Below are positions 19,090 through 27,524 of a stretch of 64,000 nt of DNA, piece by piece. The stretch is from Ferruginibacter sp. (GTDB taxonomy: Bacteria; Bacteroidota; Bacteroidia; Chitinophagales; Chitinophagaceae). Location of the stretch: positions 29,151-93,150 of the forward strand of contig JANXSK010000041.1 of the NCBI GenBank assembly GCA_025352695.1, given 5' to 3'. A program made the position numbers and the translations under genes. Under the pieces are notes generated by a model. The model did not search any database and was not told the origin of the DNA. It saw only the letters and a program-made list of their open reading frames with translations. The stretch's first letter is position 1; the number at the start of each line of letters is the position of its first letter.

Positions 19090-20373
19090 TTAGTGTACTT
19101 CCTTCATTTCATTCCAGCGGGAAGTATATCTCGGGCTTCTCAATTCTTGCCGCATCTTCCAGTCACGGGTGGTTCCGCTGGCAGCAAATTTTACAACATC
19201 ATTTCGCATGGCAAAATTTACATTGTCTATCATACTCATCAGTAACCGTTTGTTATTAGTTGCTTCTGTTACAAATAAATTTCCCTGTATGGTTGTGTCA
19301 GGTACCAGTCCACTAAGCAGTACACCCGCCTTTTTATACAGTCTTCCTTTTTCAAACAATTTGTCTACCAGTTGCACGGCAGGTTTTATCAATTCATTGG
19401 TGGCAGAAGTAGCCACAGGCAAAGTAACATAGCTGCTAATGGTAGGCCCGTGCCTAAAGTGGGTAGTATGTGTTTGCTCTCTAGGTACTACAAATACACT
19501 AATGATAGTAGCGGCACTATGTTGCCGCCTTAATTTTTCTGCAGCTTTAGAAGTGTAAGTAGCTACCGCCTCTTTAATGTCATCAATATTTTTTACCGGA
19601 CTGCCAAACATCCTGGTGGTAGCAATCATTTTCTTTATGGTTAGTTCCTGCTTCATTTCATTGGCTGGTTCGCCTTTAAGTTCTTTCAACAACCGGACGC
19701 CTACTACACCACCTAAATTTTTATGTGCCCATTCTGCTGTTTTTTTAGTAAGATCGAATGCAGTAAATACGGCGTTCAGCTCTATCAATTTTTGAGCATA
19801 CTGCCTGCCCACGCCCCACACTTCTCCAATGGGCGTATCCTGCAATGCTTTGGCAATTTTTTCTTTTGTATCCAGTACCACCACGCATTGTGTGGCAATT
19901 TTATTTTTCTTAGCTAAATGATTGGCTACTTTCGATAATACTTTTGTAGGAGCTACACCTACAGAAACTTTTATACCGGTCCATTCTTCTACAGTCTCTC
20001 TTATTCTTAGCCCTGTTTCCTGTAGATTGCTGTTGCAAAATTCATCTAAATTTAAAAATGCTTCATCAACCGAATATACTTCTACGTTTTCTTTACCAAT
20101 CAGTATTCTTAGTGTTTCCATCACCCGCCAGCTAAGGTCGCCATACAAATTATAGTTAGATGAAAAGGTAGCAATATTATATTTCTCAATCAATGGCTTT
20201 GCCAAAAAATAAGGGCCAGCCATCTCTACACCAAATGCTTTTGCTTCATCAGTTCGGGAAATAATGCAACCATCATTATTGCTTAGTACAACAACAGGTT
20301 TGTTATCTAAGTGCGGCATAAATAATCTTTCACAACTGCAATAAAAACTGTTGCAATCTACAATGGCGTACAT
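19090..20373 (-). CDS. umuC: DNA polymerase V catalytic subunit (Y-family)
   Basis: A 427-residue Y-family polymerase for translesion synthesis. MYAIVDCNSFYCSCERLF carries the first catalytic Asp, and YSVDEAFL the second acidic pair. The finger/thumb region includes GIKVSVGVAPTKVLSKVANHLAKK and the HhH segment, and a DUF4113-like C-terminus ends the protein. The ORF track adds 23 residues, but the ATG at 20373 begins the conserved block. The added part is translated from a REP-like repeat one base upstream of this ATG. It lies downstream of umuD on the same strand. Confidence 0.95.
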   Translation of the reverse strand: MYAIVDCNSFYCSCERLFMPHLDNKPVVVLSNNDGCIISRTDEAKAFGVEMAGPYFLAKPLIEKYNIATFSSNYNLYGDLSWRVMETLRILIGKENVEVYSVDEAFLNLDEFCNSNLQETGLRIRETVEEWTGIKVSVGVAPTKVLSKVANHLAKKNKIATQCVVVLDTKEKIAKALQDTPIGEVWGVGRQYAQKLIELNAVFTAFDLTKKTAEWAHKNLGGVVGVRLLKELKGEPANEMKQELTIKKMIATTRMFGSPVKNIDDIKEAVATYTSKAAEKLRRQHSAATIISVFVVPREQTHTTHFRHGPTISSYVTLPVATSATNELIKPAVQLVDKLFEKGRLYKKAGVLLSGLVPDTTIQGNLFVTEATNNKRLLMSMIDNVNFAMRNDVVKFAASGTTRDWKMRQELRSPRYTSRWNEMKEVH

Positions 20374-20374
20374 A

Positions 20375-20400
20375 CCCCCTCTGCCCGCTGAAGGGGGAAC
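20375..20400. repeat. REP-like GC-rich palindrome, copy 1
   Basis: CCCCCT...AGGGGG hairpin ending one base before the umuC start codon. Its reverse complement (GTTCCCCCTTCAGCGGGCAG) closely matches the sequence at 20519-20545, so the two form an inverted pair around about 120 bp between umuD and umuC. The high GC content stands out from the surroundings. Confidence 0.6.
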
Positions 20401-20518
20401 TTTAAGACCATGCTTGTTCAAAATGCATTCTATCTCCATCATATTTTATTTAACTTATTTCAACCACCGTAAGCCCACTCTTCAAACAAAAAATAGTGCT
20501 GTAAATGTTTAGGCTCCA

Positions 20519-20545
20519 GGTTTCCCCTTCAGGGGGCGAAGGGGG
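20519..20545. repeat. REP-like GC-rich palindrome, copy 2
   Basis: CCCCTTC-agggggc-GAAGGGG hairpin that abuts the TGA stop codon of umuD. It is a near-copy of 20375-20400 in opposite orientation. It could act as a terminator or mRNA-stability element between umuD and umuC. Confidence 0.6.
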
Positions 20546-20977
20546 TCATACATTCCGTATCACACAAATTACCACACCCCAAATTTTAAAATCCATAAAT
20601 TCGCCCACATCAATTGCTGCCAGCTTAGGTGTTTCAGGAATTAGCCGTAAACGGTTCATTGTTTTTTCATATCGACGTATCAGCATTTCACCATCAATTA
20701 CTGCAATCACAATTTTACCATTAACCGGTTTTACACTTCTGTCAACAATTACAATATCTCCATCAAAAATGCCTGCATTTATCATGCTGCTGCCACTTAC
20801 TTTCATAAAAAACGTAGCCGGTTTATTGCGAATCAGTTGTTCATTCAGGTCAATACCCCGTTCCATATAATCATCTGCTGCAGCACCAAAGCCGGTAGCA
20901 TTCGCAGTTGGCACATCGTGTTGGGTAAAACGTTTACTGCCTGTATAAGTACTCCCAAAAAAGTTTTCAACTTCCAT
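20546..20977 (-). CDS. umuD: UmuD-like S24 peptidase (translesion polymerase accessory)
   Basis: A 143-residue LexA/UmuD-type protein. The catalytic Ser lies in VSGSSMINAGIFDGD and the Lys in GKIVIAVIDGEMLIRRY. The N-terminal stretch ATGFGAAADDYMERGIDL aligns with the self-cleavage and processing region. It has no DNA-binding domain and the usual UmuD length. After RecA-stimulated autocleavage it would form Pol V with UmuC, encoded downstream. The two genes are separated by about 170 bp holding a pair of GC-rich palindromes. Confidence 0.93.
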   Translation of the reverse strand: MEVENFFGSTYTGSKRFTQHDVPTANATGFGAAADDYMERGIDLNEQLIRNKPATFFMKVSGSSMINAGIFDGDIVIVDRSVKPVNGKIVIAVIDGEMLIRRYEKTMNRLRLIPETPKLAAIDVGEFMDFKIWGVVICVIRNV

Positions 20978-20997
20978 AAAATTATTTTTGACTGTTA

Positions 20998-21012
20998 ACT
21001 AAATTATTTAGT
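20998..21012. promoter_or_regulatory. Palindrome upstream of umuD, candidate damage-response operator
   Basis: ACTAAAT-t-ATTTAGT is a perfect 7-bp inverted repeat located 20-35 bp upstream of the umuD ATG, in the divergent umuD/2H-phosphoesterase promoter region. Position fits an operator. The LexA box of this lineage is not known to me, so this is a candidate only. Confidence 0.35.
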
Positions 21013-21067
21013 AAATTTATGCTAAAATAGTAAGCAATCAATTTTCTGTTTAATTAAATCTTATTGT

Positions 21068-21682
21068 ATGAAAAATAGCATCAATGCCATACCCGGGTAT
21101 AAAATATACGAATACTTATTGGTACTAAACCCACACGAAGAATTGCGCAATAAAATTATAGAAGTAAAAAAACATTTTACGGATAAGTACAAATCAGCCA
21201 CAGCCGTGCACAGTAAGCCACACCTGCCGCTGGCAAATTTTGTACAGTACGGCATGGTAGAAGAGCGGTTGCTGAACCGCTTAAATACCATCGCCATGGG
21301 CTATCATCCCATAAAAATAGAATTGAAAGATTACGGCAGTTTTCCTTCGCACACCATTTATATCAATATCACTTCCAAGGTACCTATACAAGATCTGGTA
21401 AGACAGATTCGTACAGAAGCACAACATCTAATGAAATTGAACAAAGACAACAAAGCCCATTTTATGATGGAGCCACATATAACAATTGCTCGAAAATTAC
21501 AACCCTGGCAATACGAAAAAGGATGGCTTGAATACAGTAACAAAAATTTTAGTAGCCGCTTTATAGCAGATGCCATGCTGTTATTAAAACGACCCATAGG
21601 CGAACTAAAATACCAGATTGTTCAGCAGTTTGAATTTCAAAATTTACCTGTTACAACTGTACAAGGAGCCTTGTTTACCTGA
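21068..21682 (+). CDS. 2H phosphoesterase superfamily protein (2'-5' RNA ligase-like)
   Basis: A 204-residue protein with two histidine motifs about 95 residues apart: KPHLPLANF and EPHITIARKL. These fit the paired HxT/S catalytic motifs of the 2H phosphoesterase fold (LigT/ThpR, YjcG). The first motif is HLPL rather than HxT, so catalysis should be checked. The family acts on cyclic phosphates or 2'-5' linked nucleotides in the cytoplasm. It is divergent from umuD and its biological substrate is not evident. Confidence 0.75.
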   Translation: MKNSINAIPGYKIYEYLLVLNPHEELRNKIIEVKKHFTDKYKSATAVHSKPHLPLANFVQYGMVEERLLNRLNTIAMGYHPIKIELKDYGSFPSHTIYINITSKVPIQDLVRQIRTEAQHLMKLNKDNKAHFMMEPHITIARKLQPWQYEKGWLEYSNKNFSSRFIADAMLLLKRPIGELKYQIVQQFEFQNLPVTTVQGALFT

Positions 21683-21711
21683 GCAATAAAAATATTATCC
21701 AAACAAATACA

Positions 21712-21748
21712 CAGCTATGGTCAGCATCGTTGCATCACCCTCTTGTAC
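21712..21748 (+). repeat. Dispersed intergenic repeat, copy A
   Basis: The 37-base stretch with core GTTGCATCACCCTCTTGTAC recurs with about 27 of 37 identities at 62340-62376 and in shorter form near 31304. It lies in the 245-bp gap between two genes and has no ORF. Its origin is unknown. Confidence 0.5.
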
Positions 21749-21927
21749 TGTATACCATTTAGGGACGCTTTGTATTCGAAATAGCTTTTAATTCAATCCG
21801 ATAACAACTTTGTAAAGTTAGATTATTAAAGTACAATCCGATAGCTCGGATGAAACAATGGACGAAAAATGAGGAGGAGGTGAAACGAATACTCCTACTA
21901 AAATAAATCACCATAAAAAACAATAGC

Positions 21928-23070
21928 ATGGACAACGAATCAACATTCCCTTTTAAAGAAAAAGGGCAACAACTTCAACAAGATCATCATAAAGTGTCTG
22001 CCAAACCACAAGAGGAATCGATACAATATTTATCAGGTCGTGGTGCACAATACAATACTAAAAATCGGTTCCTTAAAAATGAATCCACCAGGGAACACAT
22101 TGAAGGCATAGACGATTGGGAAGAAAGCAATATACCCACGCAATACATAGAGCAGCAAAGCAAAACAATTGTAAATAAAGTAGAAAGTAAAGACGTAGGC
22201 ATGGGCTACAGTATGAATCCCTACGCCGGATGTGAGCATGGCTGCATTTATTGTTATGCCCGTAATGTGCATGAATACTGGGGTTATAGTGCCGGACTGG
22301 ATTTTGAACAAAAGATAATCATAAAAAAAAATGCACCGCAACTGCTGCGTAAATTCTTGATGCATCCTAAATGGGATGCTACTCCCATCATGCTCAGCGG
22401 CAATACTGATTGCTACCAACCTGCCGAACAAAAGTATCGTTTAACAAGAGGCTTGTTAGAAGTATGTAACGAATTTAACCAGCCGGTAGGGATACTCACC
22501 AAAAACTCGTGGATACTAAAAGACAAAGATGTGTTGCAGGATACGGCTAAGAAGGGCATTGTGTCTGCCATGGTAAGCATCACCTCTTTTAACGAAGATT
22601 TACGTCGCATAATGGAACCACGCACTACCACTGCTAAACAAAAATTAAAAGTAATCAACGAACTCAGCAGTGCCGGTGTACGCATGGGCGTAATGATGGG
22701 CCCCATGATACCCGGCCTTAACGAACATGAAATGCAACGCATTATGAAAGCGGCCGCTGACAACGGAGCCACCTTCACCGCCTATACTTTTGTGCGGTTA
22801 AACGGTGCCATCAAATTTTTATTTCACGACTGGCTATATAAAAACTTTCCTAACCACGCTGATAAAGTATGGCACCTGATAGAGCAAAGTCATGATGGTC
22901 AGGTAAACGATACTCGTTTTGGCGTGCGCATGCGTGGCGAAGGGCATATTGCACAAATGGTTGCGCAGCAGTATAAAAAATACGGAAAGTTATACAATAT
23001 GAATGCCGAAGAGTGGAGCTTGAATACAACTTTATTTAAACGACCAGGCGAACAAGGCAAACTTTTTTAA
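21928..23070 (+). CDS. PA0069-family radical SAM protein (SplB-like)
   Basis: A 380-residue radical SAM enzyme. The [4Fe-4S]-binding motif is in YAGCEHGCIYCYAR (C-x3-C-x2-C). This is followed by the LSGNTDCYQPAEQKYRLTR segment and ILTKNS, which are typical of the PA0069/SplB-like family. SplB itself repairs spore photoproduct, but the role of the PA0069 subgroup is not established. Nearby umuC/umuD make a DNA-repair role plausible but unproven. A hypothetical protein follows after 18 bp. Confidence 0.85.
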   Translation: MDNESTFPFKEKGQQLQQDHHKVSAKPQEESIQYLSGRGAQYNTKNRFLKNESTREHIEGIDDWEESNIPTQYIEQQSKTIVNKVESKDVGMGYSMNPYAGCEHGCIYCYARNVHEYWGYSAGLDFEQKIIIKKNAPQLLRKFLMHPKWDATPIMLSGNTDCYQPAEQKYRLTRGLLEVCNEFNQPVGILTKNSWILKDKDVLQDTAKKGIVSAMVSITSFNEDLRRIMEPRTTTAKQKLKVINELSSAGVRMGVMMGPMIPGLNEHEMQRIMKAAADNGATFTAYTFVRLNGAIKFLFHDWLYKNFPNHADKVWHLIEQSHDGQVNDTRFGVRMRGEGHIAQMVAQQYKKYGKLYNMNAEEWSLNTTLFKRPGEQGKLF

Positions 23071-23088
23071 TCATAAAAATTACATAGT

Positions 23089-23457
23089 ATGAACTCTATT
23101 ACCAAAAAGTATTTAACAGAAATTATTTTTAAAAAAACCAGTGAAACAATTGACAAATACCGGGAGTCAAAACAACACCAGTTTGATAATGTGCCTTACC
23201 CCGGCGCAACGGATGAAGAGGTATTGGATTTTATAATAACCATTCCGTACTTCGATCAAAAATTAAAGGATTTTTTATTGGGTAACCTTGCAGAAGATAC
23301 CATCATCATTAGCCAAACATGGGAGAATGAATTTATAAAAAACGTAAAGTTGTGGGCAGAGAGCTTTGAATGGCTACATGGCAATGATTATTTTTTGAGT
23401 GAGGCACATGTGAGTGGGATAAATAAAGAAAGGGTATTTTTGAGGTTGCCTTATTGA
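23089..23457 (+). CDS. Hypothetical protein
   Basis: A 122-residue soluble, mostly charged protein that I do not recognise. It has no signal peptide, membrane segment or cysteine motif. Recognisable stretches are TDEEVLDFIITIPYFDQKLKDF and a C-terminal SGINKERVFLRLPY. Its closeness to the radical SAM gene (18 bp) suggests co-transcription. No function can be assigned. Confidence 0.6.
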   Translation: MNSITKKYLTEIIFKKTSETIDKYRESKQHQFDNVPYPGATDEEVLDFIITIPYFDQKLKDFLLGNLAEDTIIISQTWENEFIKNVKLWAESFEWLHGNDYFLSEAHVSGINKERVFLRLPY

Positions 23458-23629
23458 AAGTTATGTAAGTATTTTATTTCAAAGGCAAGAAATGGGTTAA
23501 TAGGAATCGAGCGTAATATAGTTGTACTAATTCGTTTAAGAAATCAAATCTTTATAGAAAATTTTTTAAAGAAATGGATTCATCTTTTTAAAGTACTTAA
23601 GTTTGTTTCAAAATATTAATAGATCCTTT

Positions 23630-24466
23630 ATGAATCAATTTGGAGGTAATTGGACTCAACAAAAAATAGAGATTGTGGCATCTTATGCTAAAGCATACTT
23701 AACTGTTATGAAAGACCGACTTTACTTTAAATTACTTTATTTCGATGGATTTGCTGGTTCGGGAGATATTTTTAAAGAGAACGAATATGACTTTGAGATA
23801 ATAGTAGGTACAACAATGAAGATTTTAGAAATTGATAGTCCTAGATCTTTTGATATGTATTACTTTGTAGAAAAGAATGAAAATAATAAGAAGCAATTAG
23901 AACAAAAAATAAGGATAAAATTTCCACAAAAAGACACACATATTGTTTGTGAGGATTGTAATAAAAAAATGATTGACTTAGCAAATTTTTTGAAAAAAAA
24001 TTTAAACTATAGAGTTTTAGCATTTGTTGATCCTTATGGTATGGAAGTAAATTGGAATTCAATTGAAGCATTAAAAGGTTTGGGAATTGATTTATGGATT
24101 TTAGTACCTACGGGAATAGGAGTTAATAGACTTTTAAAAAATGACGGAAAAATTTCAGATGCATGGCTTCAAAAATTAGAAAAATTTCTTGGAATGAATC
24201 CTAAAAGCATATTGGATTTTTTTTATAAAGAGAAAACAAGTTTTACTCTTTTTGGAGATGAAACTCTTTTTGAAAAAGAAAAAAAGGCAACTGATAAAGC
24301 AGCAAAATTGTATAGAACTAGACTAAATGAAATTTTTGATTTTGTTTCAGAACCTTTCATTATGAAAAACACTACAAATTCGGTGATGTACCATTTCATG
24401 ATGGCTACAAATAATAAGACAGCAATTAAAATTGCAAATGATGTAATTAAACCAAAGTATAAATAA
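23630..24466 (+). CDS. tcmP: Three-Cys-motif partner protein TcmP
   Basis: A 278-residue protein of the TcmP family, named for its partnership with a three-cysteine-motif protein. Near the N-terminus is GGNWTQQKIEIVASYAKAYL, then YFDGFAGSGDI (residues 37-47), which resembles SAM-binding motif I of DNA methyltransferases, and FVDPYGMEV (133-140), which resembles a DPPY-like motif IV. The C-terminal YHFMMATNNKTAIKIA is typical of the family. The ATG at 23630 is preferred over the TTG at 23603. The partner gene begins 2 bp after the stop. Function is unknown; a role linked to phage or mobile DNA has been suggested. Confidence 0.88.
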   Translation: MNQFGGNWTQQKIEIVASYAKAYLTVMKDRLYFKLLYFDGFAGSGDIFKENEYDFEIIVGTTMKILEIDSPRSFDMYYFVEKNENNKKQLEQKIRIKFPQKDTHIVCEDCNKKMIDLANFLKKNLNYRVLAFVDPYGMEVNWNSIEALKGLGIDLWILVPTGIGVNRLLKNDGKISDAWLQKLEKFLGMNPKSILDFFYKEKTSFTLFGDETLFEKEKKATDKAAKLYRTRLNEIFDFVSEPFIMKNTTNSVMYHFMMATNNKTAIKIANDVIKPKYK

Positions 24467-24468
24467 TC

Positions 24469-25194
24469 ATGGCAGAATCCTCAATAGAATGGACAGAAAT
24501 GACTTGGAACCCAACAACAGGTTGCGATAAAATATCAGCAGGTTGTAAATACTGTTATGCCGAAATAATGACAAGGCGTTTAATGGCAATGGGCATTGAT
24601 AAATATAAAGAAGGATTTAAAGTAAGAACACACGAAGACTCATTACATACACCGTTTGAATGGAAGAAACCAAAAGTAGTTTTTGTAAATTCCATGAGCG
24701 ATTTATTTCATCCCAAAGTGCCAATAGAGTTTATAAAAAAAGTATTTGAGGTAATGAACAAAACCCCACAACATACTTATCAGGTATTAACAAAAAGAGC
24801 CGATCGCCTTTTTGAAGTACACGAACAATTAAACTGGACAAAAAATATCTGGATGGGTGTTTCTGTTGAAGATAACAGGGTAACACATAGGATTGATTAT
24901 TTGAGGAAGACGAATGCTAAAACAAAATTCCTTTCTTGCGAACCGCTCATTGGTCCTTTACCAAAAATGAATCTTAAAAAAATTGATTGGGTAATTGTTG
25001 GTGGAGAAAGTGGCAGAACTCCAAGGCCAATGGATGCAGACTGGGTACTGAATATTCAAGATCAATGTGCAAAAAATAAAGTAGCCTTCTTCTTTAAACA
25101 GTGGGGCGGAACCAATAAAAAGAAGGCGGGAAGAGAGTTAGGAGGTAACACTTACAATGAAATGCCGTCAAAAAAAATAGTAGTTTCAAATTAG
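24469..25194 (+). CDS. Phage Gp37/Gp68 family (DUF5131) three-Cys-motif protein
   Basis: A 241-residue protein starting with SIEWTEMTWNPTTGCDKISAGCKYCYAE, where C19, C26 and C29 form the C-x6-C-x2-C cluster that defines the family and resembles a radical SAM iron-sulfur site. Further conserved blocks are VFVNSMSDLFHP, YQVLTKRADR, WMGVSVEDN and WVIVGGESGR. It lies 2 bp after tcmP, the standard arrangement. The reaction is not established. The radical-SAM-like fold with an adjacent methyltransferase-like partner suggests nucleic-acid modification. Confidence 0.88.
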   Translation: MAESSIEWTEMTWNPTTGCDKISAGCKYCYAEIMTRRLMAMGIDKYKEGFKVRTHEDSLHTPFEWKKPKVVFVNSMSDLFHPKVPIEFIKKVFEVMNKTPQHTYQVLTKRADRLFEVHEQLNWTKNIWMGVSVEDNRVTHRIDYLRKTNAKTKFLSCEPLIGPLPKMNLKKIDWVIVGGESGRTPRPMDADWVLNIQDQCAKNKVAFFFKQWGGTNKKKAGRELGGNTYNEMPSKKIVVSN

Positions 25195-25576
25195 TTTTTT
25201 ATTTGCCTAAGCCTATTTATTTTACCGATACTTCAGTCAATCAATTTTTAATTTAATAAAAATATTTTGCAGAATGAAAAAAATTTAATCAACAATAATA
25301 AATGTTTCGAATTAATAAAAATATGACAACATAAAAATGGAGTACTCCGCTATCGGATTATATATTTTCGGGGATAAACTGTATATCATCTTTACTAACT
25401 ACTGCTCAAGAATCTCGACAAAAAAGTTGCGTTTTTTTATGCAATAAAATAATCGTACCGAATATAAAAAAATATGGAAAATGATACTGGCTGCTACATC
25501 TTTTTTAGATATCATTTAATCTTTTTTAATTAAATAGCAATAAACAGATAAATAAAGAGCTATCAAAGGAGAGGAG

Positions 25577-25612
25577 AAGCGTTTCATCTGAGATGTTATA
25601 GGAACGCTTTTT
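25577..25612 (+). terminator. Candidate rho-independent terminator
   Basis: AAGCGTT and AACGCTT pair over 7 bp, enclosing a smaller CATC/GATG hairpin, and the 3' arm runs into TTT. It lies well downstream of the Gp37/Gp68-like gene, so it may serve that transcript or an unseen RNA. Confidence 0.4.
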
Positions 25613-25647
25613 AAAGACATGGAATTTTTAAATTAAAACTAAAGAAT

Positions 25648-25680
25648 CCTAAAAAATAAACTTTTAGGGTGCTTTATTTT
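25648..25680. terminator. Candidate terminator hairpin
   Basis: CCTAAAA-aataaac-TTTTAGG is a perfect 7-bp stem followed by a T-rich tail on the plus strand. It also has a T-rich flank on the minus strand, so it may serve the minus-strand pseudogene that ends at 25700. Confidence 0.5.
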
Positions 25681-25699
25681 GTAGCTTTTTCTATACTAT

Positions 25700-26938
25700 T
25701 TAATAAAAGTTTTTATTAAATATTTTATTGTCATCCGTAATAATTTTTAAAAAACATTGCCCGGCTGTTAAATTATTAATAGGTAAAAGTATGCTTGTAG
25801 ATGGAGTGCAAATATGTTCCTTTTTTTGTTGCAGCCTTACACCCATAATGCTATAAATAGTAATCAATGCATTTTCTTCATTTTCAGTGTTTATAGCAAT
25901 AATTAAATTTTCCGAACTATTGTCTTTATATATTTTTATAATCTTTAGTGCACTGCTTTTATTGGAGACACTAATTGTATTTGAATAAAGTAGGTGGTCA
26001 AAATACGTTACTTTTATTCTGTAAAAAATTTTTCCAGTAAGTGGATTTTTATCAATCACCGAATAGTCTGCTAATGGAGTAGTATTCTTAATATTTAAAC
26101 TAAGTGCATTTTTAAAATCTATGCCGTTCGTACTTGTTTACATTTCAAAAAGGGTATTCGGTTCCTGTAATTTCAGTGTGTCATTTAATACTGATGGCAT
26201 TATCGTTTGCTTCGGCACAAAAGTCGGTAATTTTTATAAGAAGTGGTGTTAGGATAAAGATATTTTTATCCCTCACTCTGCCAAATAAAAAACCATGTCC
26301 AATGTCATTAGGATTTATTGCCCTTGTGGGATCCCTTCTATCATCTCGTAGCATATTCAAGCCATCAGATGTTACAAGTTCATACCAAAAATTAATCGCA
26401 AATACCCCAAATTGAATATTGATAGAATCTTTAGTATCAAATAATGCCTTTCGTTGTAAAACACTGTAATCGTTTCTTGGCTGTGTTGTAGTTATATAAC
26501 ACAATGCTCCGCTTGCAGTGATACTGTTATACATTAACCTTAAATTATCCATTGTTTCGGTTATTGAATATCCTGCGCCAACATCATTACTAGGCAAACT
26601 CATAATAACTATATTGGGGCTGTAACTTAAAGCTTTGGTTACATTGTGTGCTACATCAGGGCTTGGTCTTGCGGCAGGTGGTATATAGCTGGATGGCATT
26701 TCCTGGTAGGTAGTATAGCCACCTATTGCTATGTTATAAAAAGTAGTATCAATACCATCTGTCGTATTGGTCTTAAAGCTGGCTTCTAACCTGCCTGCCC
26801 ACGATAATTGATAGCTGCTTTCCCCTAAACCTGCTGCAGTAGAAGAACCCATTATAACAACTTTTTTTGTGCAAAAGAATTGTTTATTAATAAAAACAGT
26901 GTTGCGCAAAGAAGCGGAAGAAGTATTTTAATCTTCAT
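25700..26938 (-). pseudogene. Decayed secreted SGNH/GDSL hydrolase with T9SS C-terminal sorting domain
   Basis: One ancestral gene can be read across three frames. It starts at ATG 26938 with a signal peptide ending in NNSFAQ, then shifts frame at a run of seven A. The SGNH domain follows (VVIMGSSTAAGLG with catalytic Ser, MSLPSNDVG block III). After it comes IKITDFCAEANDNAISIK with TGA where the family usually has Trp before HTE. A second frameshift near TACCCTTTTTGAA and a TAA in place of a probable Gln codon precede TSTNGIDFKNA and the T9SS type A sorting domain (ITIYSIMGVRLQ). Four separate lesions argue for a pseudogene rather than one sequencing error. Confidence 0.8.
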
Positions 26939-27524
26939 TTATTTTATTAGTATAAAAAATGGCAAGGATGGACTTATGTGGGTTTTGTTTAAGATTTTAA
27001 CCGTGCAATCATATAATTTTATAGTGATAAAAGATTAACAGGATGCACCCACAACCTAAATCGGTAACATTAATTTCATTTTTATTTTAATTATAATTTA
27101 TTAACTAACCAACAAAGTAGGATAACAGTATATAAAAAATTTCCAGAAAATATAAATAATGGAAAAGTATTTAAACAAATCATGTAATCATTGTAAATCA
27201 TCTAAAAAGCACAATACCTTTTTTGTTACATGTGTATAAAATTATATTTTATCAAAAGCAATTTATGAACCTGGTGAAATGCGTAATGCTAATGTTTTTT
27301 GATTTGCTATTACTGTATTTATAAAAAAAAGATTTTGAAAAGCTGCTTAAAGTAAGCGGGTAGTTATTTGATATTGTAGGATCGAACACAGGTTTTTTAT
27401 CAAAAAAAATGATGCCCTCGCCACATCTGGAATAATTATTAAATTTAAATAAAAGAGTTCCCAAACTGCAACCCTTTGGGAACTGTTTTATTTTAAACTA
27501 TTTTTACCGCAATAACTTATTTTA
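26939..27524. other. Intergenic region, possible small transcript
   Basis: About 585 bp between the pseudogene start and the kinase-RapZ fusion. It contains a possible 26-codon ORF (27159-27239, three Cys) and a strong hairpin at 27457-27483. The 70-codon minus-strand ORF at 27252-27464 has no recognisable features and overlaps the hairpin. No tRNA or known ncRNA could be folded by eye. Confidence 0.5.
27457..27493 (+). terminator. Strong hairpin with T-rich tail upstream of kinase-RapZ gene
   Basis: GTTCCCAAA and TTTGGGAAC form a perfect 9-bp stem around a 9-base loop, followed by TGTTTTATTTT. It looks like a rho-independent terminator, but no convincing plus-strand gene precedes it, which suggests an unannotated RNA or an attenuator for the gene starting at 27525. 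Confidence 0.6.

Larger units (their letters stand above)
25195..25699. other. Intergenic region without a supported gene
   Basis: About 505 bp of AT-rich DNA between the three-Cys-motif gene and the 3' end of the SGNH pseudogene. It holds two terminator-like hairpins (25577-25612 and 25648-25668). A 36-codon ORF starting near 25338 has no recognisable features and is not called. Confidence 0.6.

Noticed and set aside
21928-25194. Possible complete prophage or defence island
   Set aside because: The Gp37/Gp68 name recalls phage genes, but there are no integrase, capsid, tail or known restriction genes nearby.
25338-25448. 36-codon ORF in the gap after the Gp37/Gp68-like gene
   Set aside because: No homologous pattern, no start signal, and length expected by chance in AT-rich DNA.
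27380-27400. GGATCGAAC stretch resembling a tRNA T-arm
   Set aside because: No matching acceptor, D or anticodon arms can be drawn around it.
27252-27464. 70-codon minus-strand ORF
   Set aside because: No recognisable motif, low-complexity Ser/Asn/Lys composition, and it overlaps a strong hairpin; coding status not supported.
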